25,390 nt of DNA, from NCBI GenBank assembly GCA_964462945.1, contig CAYWZW010000074.1, positions 1-25,390 on the forward strand. The letters run 5' to 3'. Positions 8,961-17,519 of the stretch are shown one piece after another (the stretch's first letter is position 1; each line of letters opens with the position of its first letter). Under the pieces are notes generated by a model. The model had not been told where the DNA came from, searched no databases, and saw nothing but the letters and a program-made list of their open reading frames with translations. The DNA is from GCA-020343675 sp964462945. GTDB lineage: Bacteria > Planctomycetota > Phycisphaerae > Sedimentisphaerales > Anaerobacaceae. Position numbers and translations under genes: made by a program.

Positions 8961-10817
8961 ATGAAAGTACGCACGGCTCTCTTTCTTTTGCACGTCCTCG
9001 TTTTGCAGGTGGGATTCGTTCAAGCCGATGAACGGGCGGACTACATCCGTGAGAACTACACGAAATATGAGAAACGAATCCCCATGCGTGACGGGGTGAA
9101 GCTCTTTACCGCTATTTACACGCCGAACGATGCCTCAAAAAAATATCCGATACTGTTGTTACGAACTCCCTACGGCATCAGTCCTTACGGGCCTGATCGA
9201 TACAGAGGCCAGATCAGTCCTCATGAAGAATTCGAAAAAGAAGGATTCATCTTTGTCTATCAAGACGTGCGCGGCTGTTTCATGTCGGAAGGCCGGTTCG
9301 TTCACATGACTCCGCACGTTGCAGACAAGAAAAGTAATTCTGACACAGACGAAAGTACGGATACCTACGATACGATCCAGTGGCTCTTGGAGCACGTCCC
9401 CAACCACAACGGTAAGGTTGGCCAATGGGGCGTTTCGTATCCCGGATTCTACACGTCCGCCGGGGCTATCGATTCCCACCCCGCCTTAAAAGCGATCTCT
9501 CCTCAAGCGCCGGTTTCCGACTTCTATTGGGACGACGTTTACCATCACGGAGCCTTTCTGCTGACCCATTGGTTTGGGTTTCTCAATAATGTGCAACAGA
9601 GACGTGAAGGGCTCACCGAGAAACGGCCGGATCCGATCTATAAGATTGAAACGACGGACGCATACGAATTCTTCATGGACGTAGGACCCTTGAAAAATGT
9701 TAATAAATCGTATTTCAAGAAGAAATCCAAATTCTGGAACCAGGTTACACGCCACCCCAATTACGACCAGTTCTGGCAAAGACGCAATATCCTTCCTCAT
9801 CTGAAGGATATCAAGGCGGCGGTCATGGTAGTCGGCGGCTGGTACGACCGGGAAGATTTGTTTGGACCGTTGCATACGTACAAAATGATTGAGAAGCAGA
9901 ATCCCGACACGTTCAATATATTGGTCATGGGGCCCTGGGATCACGGCGGCTGGCTCGGCAGTAAAGGCAGCGAGCTGGGAGATACGGATTTCGGCTTTGC
10001 CACCTCGCAATACTATCAGAAGAACGTCGATTTGCACTTCTTCAAGCACTTCTTGAAAGACGAACAGGGTGAACTGAACCTGCCGGAAGCCTTGATATTC
10101 GAAACCGGCGCCAACCGCTGGCGACGGTTTGACCAATGGCCTCCGTCTTCCGCGGAGAGGACATGTTTCTATCTCCACAAAGGCGGCAAATTATCATTTG
10201 ACGAGCCCACGGAAGATTCTGACGCTTGCGATTGCTATGTCAGTGATCCGAACAAGCCGGTTCCTCACACAAGAGATAATTCGAGGTGGATCAATAACAC
10301 GTTCTATTCGGAAGACCAGCGATTTGCGTCTCGCAGGCCCGATGTATTGGTGTACCAAACAGACGTTCTTGAAGAGGACGTTACGTTAGCGGGAACCATC
10401 CAGGCCAATCTCTTCGTATCCACCAGTGGAACGGATTCGGATTGGATTGTGAAGCTGATCGATGTTTATCCGGACGATTTGCCGGAAAAAGCAGCTCAGC
10501 AAACCTTGATTCGCGCGGAAGTATTTCGGGGCCGTTTCCGGGAAAGTTATGAGAAGCCCAAGCCATTCATACCCGATCAGGTAACGCAGATTTCGTTCGA
10601 ATTGTGGGACGTTCTGCACACGTTTAAGCGGAAGCATCGGATTATGATACACGTGCAAAGCACGTGGTTCCCATTTATCGACCGCAATCCGCAGAAATTC
10701 GTGCCGAACATCTTTGAGGCGGACCAAGAAGATTTTATCACAGTCACCAATCGCGTGTATCGATCCAAGCAATACCCCAGCCATATCGAAGCCGGCGTGT
10801 TGGAGCAAATGTTTTGA
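8961..10817 (+). CDS. CocE/NonD family (peptidase S15-like) serine hydrolase, secreted
   Basis: A 618-residue exported alpha/beta hydrolase. The signal peptide is residues 1-22 (MKVRTALFLLHVLVLQVGFV). The S15 domain shows the strand PMRDGVKLFTAIY, the QDVRGCFMSEG oxyanion region, the nucleophile S159 in GVSYPG, D296 in GGWYD and H328 in GPWDHGGW, a complete triad. The last roughly 200 residues are the beta-rich X-Pro dipeptidyl-peptidase C-terminal domain. The family includes cocaine esterase, glutaryl acylases and X-Pro peptidases, so an esterase, deacylase or peptidase role is possible. Next to glycosidases, removal of acyl groups from a glycan is a fair guess. The start at 8961 is chosen over an in-frame GTG at 8940 because AAAGG lies 8 bases before the ATG and the signal peptide begins there. 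It converges with the minus-strand gene ending 40 bases away. Confidence 0.9.
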   Translation: MKVRTALFLLHVLVLQVGFVQADERADYIRENYTKYEKRIPMRDGVKLFTAIYTPNDASKKYPILLLRTPYGISPYGPDRYRGQISPHEEFEKEGFIFVYQDVRGCFMSEGRFVHMTPHVADKKSNSDTDESTDTYDTIQWLLEHVPNHNGKVGQWGVSYPGFYTSAGAIDSHPALKAISPQAPVSDFYWDDVYHHGAFLLTHWFGFLNNVQQRREGLTEKRPDPIYKIETTDAYEFFMDVGPLKNVNKSYFKKKSKFWNQVTRHPNYDQFWQRRNILPHLKDIKAAVMVVGGWYDREDLFGPLHTYKMIEKQNPDTFNILVMGPWDHGGWLGSKGSELGDTDFGFATSQYYQKNVDLHFFKHFLKDEQGELNLPEALIFETGANRWRRFDQWPPSSAERTCFYLHKGGKLSFDEPTEDSDACDCYVSDPNKPVPHTRDNSRWINNTFYSEDQRFASRRPDVLVYQTDVLEEDVTLAGTIQANLFVSTSGTDSDWIVKLIDVYPDDLPEKAAQQTLIRAEVFRGRFRESYEKPKPFIPDQVTQISFELWDVLHTFKRKHRIMIHVQSTWFPFIDRNPQKFVPNIFEADQEDFITVTNRVYRSKQYPSHIEAGVLEQMF

Positions 10818-10857
10818 TGTGGAAGACAGCCAAGCGGGTCTGTTCTACGAAGAGGAT

Positions 10858-13059
10858 TTAGGGCGATCCTATCCAGGAATTGCTGTCCAGTGGATCTGTC
10901 CCTCTTTTTGTCTCTTCGTAGTCGCTGAATCCATCATTGTCATTGTCGGTATCGGTGTTATTACCGACGCCGTCACCGTCGGTGTCGCGCCATTCTTTCG
11001 GGTCTAACGGGAACGCATCCCACGGAATGGATTTTGCCCTGTCCACTCCGTCAGCGTCAAAGTCCAGTTCCTGGTAATCCGCAGTCCCATTCTTGTTGTG
11101 GTCGTCTCCGGCGCCGTCGTCATCGGCGTCCAGATTGTCGCCGATCCAATCCATGTCCTTATCTTCCCATTCCTCGCAATCCAGCGGAAAAGCATCCTGC
11201 ACGTCGGGCACGCCGTCCTGGTCGTCATCCGGGTCAAGATGGTTGGCGATCCCATCTGCGTCGATGTCCGGCGGTCCATCCGGCGTAATCAGAATCGCGA
11301 TATCCACTGTGAAGCCGGGCACTTCGATGGTATTCGTCCCTTTGGTTAGCTCCGCCGTCTCAAGAATTGCCGCACTCTCGGGCGAATACCAGTACCCCCT
11401 CGCCTCTCTGGGCACATCCAGGCCGATACGGACACCGTGCACCGACTCGCGGTGGTTCTCGAAATGGTGCAGATAGACGCCGGCCCTCTCTGGCGAGGCC
11501 AAAGCGTAAGCGCGGACCCTCGTCGGCTCTGAGACGTCCACGGAGACCACGCGAACGTCCTTGTCCAGTCTGTAGGCGAAGTCCTGCATCGCCCGCACAT
11601 ATTCGCGCTCCTTGGGGCCTAACCAGATATTCATGTTGTGGCCGTCCCGCGCATAGCTGGTGTCCCAGAAGATGAACGATATTTCGTTGAAGAACGCTGT
11701 CCAGTTGCGGATGCGCATTCGCAGGGCGGAGCGGTTATCCCATACGCCTCCGACGCCGGGAGCCGGAGGATTCTTGCGGTCGATGTGGTTGCCCTGCTCC
11801 CCTACGACGACGGGCTTGTCATACTTTTTCCAGTTTCTGGCTCGCCCCGCCGTCGCAGAGTCCGACTCCAATTCATTTTCCCTTTGATACCAGTGTGGAG
11901 CGCTGATTTCGATGCCGTCGATCTCGGGTTTTTCCCAGCTTGTGGTGACCGGATGCCCGTACGGATCGATGGATTTCAGGTACGGAATCACGATCTCGTA
12001 CCAGCCCTTCGCGGCGTGTTGTTCGTTGAGAAACTCCCAGAAATCGACGGACGCCCCCCACCGATCGACGCTGTACTTGATGAATCGCCTGACTTTCGCC
12101 ATGTTCGCTTCATTGTTCGGATCGTCGTTGAACACCTTCTGAAAGCCGAAGATGCCGTAGAAGATGCTAAAGCCGTACTTGCGCGCGCAGCAGAGCATCT
12201 CGTCGGTCATGATACTTTCCTGGACAAGGTAACGATCCAGGTCGTGGTTGAGCGGATAGGAACAATTCTCCTGAGAGAAACGATACAGGTTGAATCCGCA
12301 CCGCGAGAAGTGCCGCAGGTAAACGTCGGCATTCTGTGGATTCTCTGCGGGCCCGCGCACAAACATCGGCCCGGGCGGCAAAGGCGGGGGGTCTTTCAGG
12401 TCTGTGCGGAAAGGACCCTCCATCGAGCACTGGTCCAGCACGGAGCCGTTGCCCGAATTATCACCCCAGCAATTCTGGAGCCCGATGGGAAAATAGGGGC
12501 TGCCATCGTCAAACACAAATCGGAAGGGATTGGCCGGATACAGACGGACAAAGCCGCGGCTTGGCCTGCGTCCTTTGATGCAGCTAAAGGCTCCTGTGCC
12601 GCGTGCCTCCTGCCCATCCACATTCGTGAAGACAAAATCGTATCTCCACCGGCCAAGCTCTGACGGAGCAAACCGGGCCTTCCACAGGTCCTGCTTGTCA
12701 AAATGATAGGACACCTGCTCTCTTTGCCCTCGGGCGGTCGGGACCTCACTTTTCTGGATAGTCGGTCCAGAGGAGGAACCATAGTGAAATCCGCCGACGC
12801 GAATCTGCTTTCCTGACGGAGAGTTGAAGACAACATCAATCGCAACGTCAAAGAAAGGGTCGGTATAGCGAACGTCGTGTTTGAAAGTGATTTCGAAAAC
12901 CTCGTACCTCGGAATCGTGCCGGTGTTCTGACTGTACTGAACCGCGAGTGCGCCCACAGCCGGCCTGGCTGTGAGAACCCGCTCTGATGGAACCCGGCAT
13001 GAAAAACCGGATACGACTAATGCCATTATGGAAAACGACGACGCAATCCGTGACACCAT
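10858..13059 (-). CDS. DUF5060 / GH-A clan glycoside hydrolase with C-terminal thrombospondin type 3 calcium repeats
   Basis: A 733-residue exported enzyme. Residues 1-21 are a signal sequence; Cys21 after SGFS could be lipidated, but the lipobox is poor. Residues about 45-160 are a DUF5060-type beta-sandwich (RYEVFEITF; WKARFAPSELGRWRYDF). Residues about 165-500 form a TIM barrel with the acid/base E346 in WEFLNEQH and the nucleophile E421 in VVVGEQGNH, the paired glutamates of GH-A enzymes. A beta-domain follows (500-592). Residues 598-733 carry Asp-rich DXDXDG repeats of thrombospondin type 3 kind, ending in DNDNDGFSDYEETKRG, which bind calcium and often act as stalks or surface tethers. 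It is the last gene of the minus-strand run, about 200 bases after the prepilin-like gene, with GGAG about 9 bases before its ATG. A long plus-strand ORF over it is a shadow. Confidence 0.88.
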   Translation of the reverse strand: MVSRIASSFSIMALVVSGFSCRVPSERVLTARPAVGALAVQYSQNTGTIPRYEVFEITFKHDVRYTDPFFDVAIDVVFNSPSGKQIRVGGFHYGSSSGPTIQKSEVPTARGQREQVSYHFDKQDLWKARFAPSELGRWRYDFVFTNVDGQEARGTGAFSCIKGRRPSRGFVRLYPANPFRFVFDDGSPYFPIGLQNCWGDNSGNGSVLDQCSMEGPFRTDLKDPPPLPPGPMFVRGPAENPQNADVYLRHFSRCGFNLYRFSQENCSYPLNHDLDRYLVQESIMTDEMLCCARKYGFSIFYGIFGFQKVFNDDPNNEANMAKVRRFIKYSVDRWGASVDFWEFLNEQHAAKGWYEIVIPYLKSIDPYGHPVTTSWEKPEIDGIEISAPHWYQRENELESDSATAGRARNWKKYDKPVVVGEQGNHIDRKNPPAPGVGGVWDNRSALRMRIRNWTAFFNEISFIFWDTSYARDGHNMNIWLGPKEREYVRAMQDFAYRLDKDVRVVSVDVSEPTRVRAYALASPERAGVYLHHFENHRESVHGVRIGLDVPREARGYWYSPESAAILETAELTKGTNTIEVPGFTVDIAILITPDGPPDIDADGIANHLDPDDDQDGVPDVQDAFPLDCEEWEDKDMDWIGDNLDADDDGAGDDHNKNGTADYQELDFDADGVDRAKSIPWDAFPLDPKEWRDTDGDGVGNNTDTDNDNDGFSDYEETKRGTDPLDSNSWIGSP

Positions 13060-13090
13060 GGCCTAATCTCCAACTCACGTAGAATTGAGA

Positions 13091-13120
13091 ATTCTAAACT
13101 CTAAGCTCTGATTTCTAAAC
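13091..13120. repeat. Degenerate 7-bp tandem array, locus A
   Basis: ATTCTAA, ACTCTAA, GCTCTGA, TTTCTAA in exact 7-base register, a NNTCTAA unit. It lies in the 202-base gap just upstream of the GH-A glycosidase start. Part of a set of five arrays that share the period but not the unit. Confidence 0.55.
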
Positions 13121-13261
13121 TTCTATTTTATGCCTCGCCTGTCGAGTTTCGAATCGCATCTCCGGCCCTTCTTGCCCTTTATGCCGGATTGAGCAGCGGC
13201 AGGCTTCGGTCTGATTTGAGTCAGCTTATATTGTCGATTGTCTATCTTTCTCATGGCCGCC

Positions 13262-14050
13262 CTACCACCAGAAGGATGGATTGCCGTACTGCTGCCAGAA
13301 CCAACGGTGCTCCATTTCGTTGAAATGCCGCCATTGGACGTGGCCGTCCACGAACAGGACGTTTCCTCCAGCGGGCCGCGAGCCTCGTTTGAGGTGATTG
13401 GTTCTGTCATAGACTTGCCAGCGTGACCAGCATCCGCCCGTGGCCTTGGTGAAGTCGGATTGGTTCCGGTCCGCTCCGTTGCTGGCGGTCACATCGGCGA
13501 TCAGCTCCACCGTTGCCGGAGCCCTTTGTGTCGCAGCCAGAGACCTCACCCATTCTTTGTGCGCGTTGTCGGGGCTCATGGGCGGGTGGCTTCTGCTCTT
13601 GACTGTATCAATGAACCAGAAATATCCCATAATACGATGCATGTTCTTTCGAGTGGCCTCATCCTGCGGCTCGGGCCGCGGCTGGTTTTCAGGCGTCCCG
13701 GCTGGAAAGTTCTCGCCGTAGCGCCAAAAGATAATATTATCCCGCTGACGCCATGACGGGCAGTAGAAGATGTGCCGGTCAAAGGCACCCGTCTTGAGGA
13801 TGATATCCGTCGTCCAGTACGAAACGTCAAACAACCAGCGATCGACCTCGTTGAGAGGCAGTTTGCCATCGTAGTCGTTGGCGTACAAGAACAATCCCAG
13901 CGCGGTGTTCTTTTCATTCTGGCCGCAGACGGCTCGCCGGCCCTGCTCTCGCACGACACCGAGCGCGGGCAGCAGAATGCTCAGCAAAAGGGCAATGATG
14001 GCAATCACAACCAGAAGCTCGATTAGCGTAAACCCTTTTTTCTCACCCAT
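13262..14050 (-). CDS. Prepilin-like secreted protein (second copy)
   Basis: A 262-residue protein of the same class as that at 405-1175. The leader MGEKKGFTLIELLVVIAIIA is a textbook prepilin cleavage/methylation site (G before F, E five residues into the mature chain). The shared ANDYDGKLP region is the counterpart of VDDYDGKTH in the first copy. The C-terminus has GGNVLFVDGHV, the family's DGHV ending, but the residue ten before the Asp is Arg where the H-X9-DG pattern has His. The ribosome-binding site is weak. It sits between an SppA-like protease gene (50 bases upstream) and a secreted glycosidase gene, so again it pairs with an exported glycan-active protein. Probably a pseudopilin or surface anchor protein; function not known. 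Confidence 0.87.
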   Translation of the reverse strand: MGEKKGFTLIELLVVIAIIALLLSILLPALGVVREQGRRAVCGQNEKNTALGLFLYANDYDGKLPLNEVDRWLFDVSYWTTDIILKTGAFDRHIFYCPSWRQRDNIIFWRYGENFPAGTPENQPRPEPQDEATRKNMHRIMGYFWFIDTVKSRSHPPMSPDNAHKEWVRSLAATQRAPATVELIADVTASNGADRNQSDFTKATGGCWSRWQVYDRTNHLKRGSRPAGGNVLFVDGHVQWRHFNEMEHRWFWQQYGNPSFWW

Positions 14051-14100
14051 AAGGACACCATCCTATTCTTCGCGGCCGCCCGCGCGACAACGTTCGGTTC

Positions 14101-15102
14101 CTATTCAATACCGGGCTGCCATAAGTACAGAAATTGAGGCCCGCTGGAGGTCAGCCAGTCTGGCAGCTCAACATTGATCAGCGGCCCCAGACCGCCTGCC
14201 GAGCTTGTCGTCAGGCCGTATGCGTTCGGCGTGTAGCTTAGGGGCCGGTGATAAATAACCACCCGCGCCTTGTGGACGCCCGCCATTTCTTTGGCCCATT
14301 CGACTCCATCACTCAGATAACCGATCTTGTCGATGAGCCCTTCATGCAGAGCCTGTTCGGCCGTGAATACCCTTCCATCCGCCAGCTCCTGCAGCTTCTG
14401 CTCGCCCATGGACTTACGACCATCCCGAACCACACTGAGAAACTGTTCAGAGAAGTTCTTAGTAATGCCCTCCAGCACCTTGCGCTCTTCGTCGCTCAGA
14501 TCGTGCAAGGGTGACGCGAGGTCTTTCAATTCGCCGCTCTTGATCGTGACGGCTTTGACTCCGATTTTTTCCATTGTCCCGGCCACGCTAAACGTCTGGA
14601 ATACCGTCCCGATGTTGCCGGTTACGCTGCTCGGCTGGGCCATGATCCCGTCGCAGCCGCACGCCAGATAGTACGCACCGCTGCAACCCAAACTCAGCAC
14701 GCACACCACGACCGGCTTTCCGGTTATCCGCTTAAACTCCCGCAGGCTGTGATACATGATGTCGCTGGCCGCGACCGTCCCGCCGGGCGAATCCAGACGA
14801 AGCACCACCGCTTTCACGGACCGGTCGGCGGCGGCCTTGTCCAGCTTTTCAATGAACAGACTCACCGGGTTTTCGCCGGCACGCATGAATCCGTGTTTGT
14901 GCCTGTTCGCCATCACGCCGTCAACGTCGATGATCGCGATCTTGTCAAAGACAAACAAGCCCTTGTCCCTTTGTACTTGGGTCTCTTCAAGCTCCCGGCT
15001 GGTGGGCACCAGCTCCACCTGGAACGCCGCCGGCCCGCAGCCGGCCAATAGGATCGCCAATACCGACGACCCCAAATAGAACCAAATACGTCCTTTAGTC
15101 AT
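14101..15102 (-). CDS. SppA-like signal peptide peptidase, S49 family, lipoprotein form
   Basis: A 333-residue protease. Residues 1-22 are a lipoprotein signal with lipobox L-L-A-G-C (Cys22), so it is probably tethered by lipid rather than by the transmembrane helix usual in SppA. The S49 core shows the strand IAIIDVDGVM, LRLDSPGGTV (102-110), the catalytic Ser141 in LGCSGAYYLA and the general base Lys193 in SGELKDLASP, the Ser-Lys dyad order of short bacterial SppA. SppA degrades cleaved signal peptides in the membrane; a periplasmic role handling exported proteins is inferred. The ATG at 15102 is preferred to an in-frame start at 15138 because GGGAG lies upstream and the signal starts there. 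It lies 28 bases after the enolase-type gene and 50 before the prepilin-like gene, an unusual place for a protein-quality gene. Confidence 0.88.
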   Translation of the reverse strand: MTKGRIWFYLGSSVLAILLAGCGPAAFQVELVPTSRELEETQVQRDKGLFVFDKIAIIDVDGVMANRHKHGFMRAGENPVSLFIEKLDKAAADRSVKAVVLRLDSPGGTVAASDIMYHSLREFKRITGKPVVVCVLSLGCSGAYYLACGCDGIMAQPSSVTGNIGTVFQTFSVAGTMEKIGVKAVTIKSGELKDLASPLHDLSDEERKVLEGITKNFSEQFLSVVRDGRKSMGEQKLQELADGRVFTAEQALHEGLIDKIGYLSDGVEWAKEMAGVHKARVVIYHRPLSYTPNAYGLTTSSAGGLGPLINVELPDWLTSSGPQFLYLWQPGIE

Positions 15103-15130
15103 GCTGTGCTCTCCCACGAAAACTCTCATC

Positions 15131-16417
15131 TTACCCAACCGGCGTGGCGCCCTTGAGCACTTCGGCGACGTCCGTAATACCTACGCCGGGCCCTTTGGGA
15201 ACTGTGAGGGCGCCGTTATTGATTTCCAAAGGTGGATCGAACCACGTGCCGTATTTCTCGATGTTCATCTTGTATTCCTGATACCGGCCCACATCCGGCG
15301 TGAGCGAGGCGAAGTGCAGCATATAGATAAACCCGAAGCCGCCCGAAATGTGGACCGTGGTCGGCATCCCCGCTAAGGCGGCCATCCGCGCCACGCGCGT
15401 CGAACGGATCAACCCGCCGTAGTAATGGAGGTCCGGCTGGACAATGTCCACGCCACGATTGTAAATCGCCCAGCGGAAACGATACTGACTGTATTCCTGC
15501 TCGCCGCCGGCAACCGGTATCGTCAAAACATCCGCGACCTTTTTTGTGTCTTCCAGGTTGTCGAAGGGGCACGGCTCCTCGAAATAAACCGCGCCGATAT
15601 CTTCCAGCATCCTTCCGACCTCAATGGCTTTCGGCGGGTCGTAGGAGCTGTTCGAATCGGCGTGGATGTCGATGGCGTCGCCCAAGGTCTTACGCGCCAG
15701 AGGAATCAGCGTCTCGGTCCTGCCGGGCATGGCGTCGGCGTTTTTGCTCATCCGTCCGCCGACCCGGAACTTGACCGCCTTGGCGCCTGTTTGTTCAACC
15801 AGCGAGGCGAGATACTTCACCTCTTCCTGCGGCGTCGAATCCCGGCGGCCGCTGGCGACGTAAAACGGGACCTCCCGCCGAACCACGCCGCCAAGCAATT
15901 GCCCCATGGACTTGCCGGCGATCCTGCCCATCATATCCAGCAGAGCGAACTCCACCCAGGCCACGGGACACCACAACGCCAAACCCTGGAGCTTGTAATT
16001 GCTCTGATACCTATAAACCTCGAACAAGTGCGTTTCGAGGTCTCTGGCGTCTTTGCCGATGAAGTAGGGAATGACCAGCTTGTTCAATATCGGATACAGA
16101 TATGGCGCTCTCTCATTGGTGAGGGCGATGCCCTCCGCACCGTCTTTGGATCGGACGCGAATGAAGTACTCGCGATCCTTCTGCAGCAATTCAATCGACT
16201 GTATCACGACCGGCGAGCTTAAGCCGTCCAACTGCAGGACGGACTTCTCGGCGGCCTTGTCAAGCTCCTCCACGCTGACCTTTGTGCGGATCTGGGCTGC
16301 TCCATCCCCAAAGCCTTCGGCTTTGAGGCTGCCACCCTTGGAATGACAACCGGATAGAATCGACAACGCGCCGGCCCCGGCGGTCAATCCCAAAAAACGA
16401 CGGCGATTCACGTGCAT
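15131..16417 (-). CDS. Tat-exported enolase-superfamily enzyme (mandelate racemase/muconate lactonizing type)
   Basis: A 428-residue enzyme. Residues 1-24 carry a twin-arginine motif (NRRRFLG) and a lipobox L-S-G-C (Cys24), so the folded protein is exported and lipidated. The barrel has all the superfamily landmarks: K216 in KFR (K-X-R, where many relatives have K-X-K), magnesium ligands D254 (HADSNSS), E280/E281 (FEEPCP) and E306 (GGEQEY), and an Asp-His dyad D329 (QPD) and H356 (TVHISGG), 27 residues apart as in mandelate racemase. It should abstract a proton alpha to a carboxylate, giving a racemase or acid-sugar dehydratase; the substrate is unknown. GGAGAG is 6 bases before the ATG at 16417, which is favoured over a longer frame from 16543 that would overlap the upstream gene. 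It follows the Tat TIM-barrel gene by 23 bases. Confidence 0.9.
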   Translation of the reverse strand: MHVNRRRFLGLTAGAGALSILSGCHSKGGSLKAEGFGDGAAQIRTKVSVEELDKAAEKSVLQLDGLSSPVVIQSIELLQKDREYFIRVRSKDGAEGIALTNERAPYLYPILNKLVIPYFIGKDARDLETHLFEVYRYQSNYKLQGLALWCPVAWVEFALLDMMGRIAGKSMGQLLGGVVRREVPFYVASGRRDSTPQEEVKYLASLVEQTGAKAVKFRVGGRMSKNADAMPGRTETLIPLARKTLGDAIDIHADSNSSYDPPKAIEVGRMLEDIGAVYFEEPCPFDNLEDTKKVADVLTIPVAGGEQEYSQYRFRWAIYNRGVDIVQPDLHYYGGLIRSTRVARMAALAGMPTTVHISGGFGFIYMLHFASLTPDVGRYQEYKMNIEKYGTWFDPPLEINNGALTVPKGPGVGITDVAEVLKGATPVG

Positions 16418-16440
16418 AAGAACTCTCCATTCATCTGATT

Positions 16441-17427
16441 TCAGCCTGTTTGTCCCAAATCCTTCAACATTGCAATTTCCTTTTTCAGGACCCCGGCTTG
16501 TTCGGCTTCGGGGAATTTTCCGAGCGATTCGTCTTCGAGGCAAAGGTCTCCGCTGTAGCCCGCCTTGCGGAGAATCGCCGCAACCTTTCGAAAATCGATG
16601 TCCCCCTCATAGATGGGACAGTTGTACTTGGCGTATTCCCAGCCCATCGGCCGCCGGACGTTCTTCTTGTCGTCCGGATACCGTATGCTTTTGCAGTGCG
16701 TGTGAAAAACCTTCGGAGCAAAACGCTCGAAGTTCTTGTACAGCTCATCCAACGGATGCCCAAACCAATAGAAGTTGGCCGTATCGAGCGTCAGACCGAG
16801 ATGCGGCGAATCGACAGCGTCGAACAGCTTTTGCAGGAACTCCGGGTCGTTCGTCACGCTGCCGTGATTTTCGATGCCGTAGCGAATGGACGTGCCGTCG
16901 GTTATCGCGCAGAGCTGCTTGCAGAGTTTCGCCGCAAAGGCCTGGAATTCTTCGCCTTTAGTTTTCCGCGAGACGATATCGATCCTAATAACCTTCACGT
17001 CCAGCGCCCCAGCAGCTTTGACCAGCTTTCTGGTCCACTCAAGCTCCTCGTCGAGACGCTCATCGAACCGGTTGTGCATCAAGAAACCGGTGATAACAAG
17101 CCCTTGTTCGGCGAGCTTGTCTTTGAGGGCCGCAATCCCGGAAACTGTCGCCAGACTGTATGTTTCGTTCGGGGCGTAAAGGGCCGGACAGGCCAGATCG
17201 GGACTCACTTCGACTTCTACGCCGGCTGCCCCGATTTCTTTCAATGCCGACCAACTGTCGGGCTTGCCGGTTGCTTTCAAATGACCGTCGCGACAGGCAA
17301 CGATCCAGGCTTTCGGCTGCGCAGGTGGCGAGTTGCCCTTCCGGCAACCCTGCACCGCAGAAGAAAGCATCAGCCCCGCCGTCCCTTGAAGTAAACTACG
17401 GCGGCTTAACTCGTAAGAGGAATTCAT
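16441..17427 (-). CDS. Tat-exported sugar phosphate isomerase/epimerase-like TIM barrel (AP endonuclease 2 superfamily)
   Basis: A 328-residue protein. Residues 1-28 hold a twin-arginine signal (SRRSLLQG) ending at Cys28 (VQGC), so export and perhaps lipidation are likely. The barrel has the metal ligands typical of xylose-isomerase-like enzymes: E186 (GIENHG), D215 (LTLDTANF), H244 (HTHCK) and E298 (LCLEDES). The family includes keto-sugar epimerases, inosose dehydratases and 3-keto-glycoside lyases; export makes a periplasmic keto-sugar epimerase or lyase plausible. The start at 17427 has AAAGGAG upstream; the longer frame starts with TTG and places that site inside the gene. It heads the minus-strand run, with a promoter at 17520-17547 and a folded repeat element in its leader. 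Confidence 0.9.
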   Translation of the reverse strand: MNSSYELSRRSLLQGTAGLMLSSAVQGCRKGNSPPAQPKAWIVACRDGHLKATGKPDSWSALKEIGAAGVEVEVSPDLACPALYAPNETYSLATVSGIAALKDKLAEQGLVITGFLMHNRFDERLDEELEWTRKLVKAAGALDVKVIRIDIVSRKTKGEEFQAFAAKLCKQLCAITDGTSIRYGIENHGSVTNDPEFLQKLFDAVDSPHLGLTLDTANFYWFGHPLDELYKNFERFAPKVFHTHCKSIRYPDDKKNVRRPMGWEYAKYNCPIYEGDIDFRKVAAILRKAGYSGDLCLEDESLGKFPEAEQAGVLKKEIAMLKDLGQTG

Positions 17428-17452
17428 GGTCTGCTTTACTCCTTTCAATTTA

Positions 17453-17511
17453 GTAGGGGCAACCCCATGTGGTTGCCCAAGTCGCGAGGACGGCCACGTG
17501 GGGCCGCCCCT
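17453..17511. repeat. GTAGGGGC folded repeat element, copy 1
   Basis: The first 27 bases are identical to 25282-25308. It contains the perfect stem GGGCAACC / GGTTGCCC around a 6-base loop, then a second GC-rich hairpin (CGGCC / GGCCG). In this copy the far outer arm is degraded (GCCCCTT). It lies between the inferred minus-strand promoter and the ATG of the Tat TIM-barrel gene, so it should be transcribed into that gene's leader. Confidence 0.7.
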
Positions 17512-17519
17512 TCAACCAA

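Noticed and set aside
11638..12663. Long plus-strand ORF (341 codons) opposite the GH-A glycosidase
   Set aside because: It lies wholly within a well-supported gene on the other strand, shows no domain or export signal, and is best explained as a shadow of GC-rich codon use.
13123..13254. Small basic 43-residue minus-strand ORF (starts MRKIDNRQYKL) between the prepilin-like and GH-A genes
   Set aside because: It starts 7 bases after the prepilin-like gene and could be real, but it has no clear ribosome-binding site, is of low complexity and ends beside a heptamer array. Not enough support.
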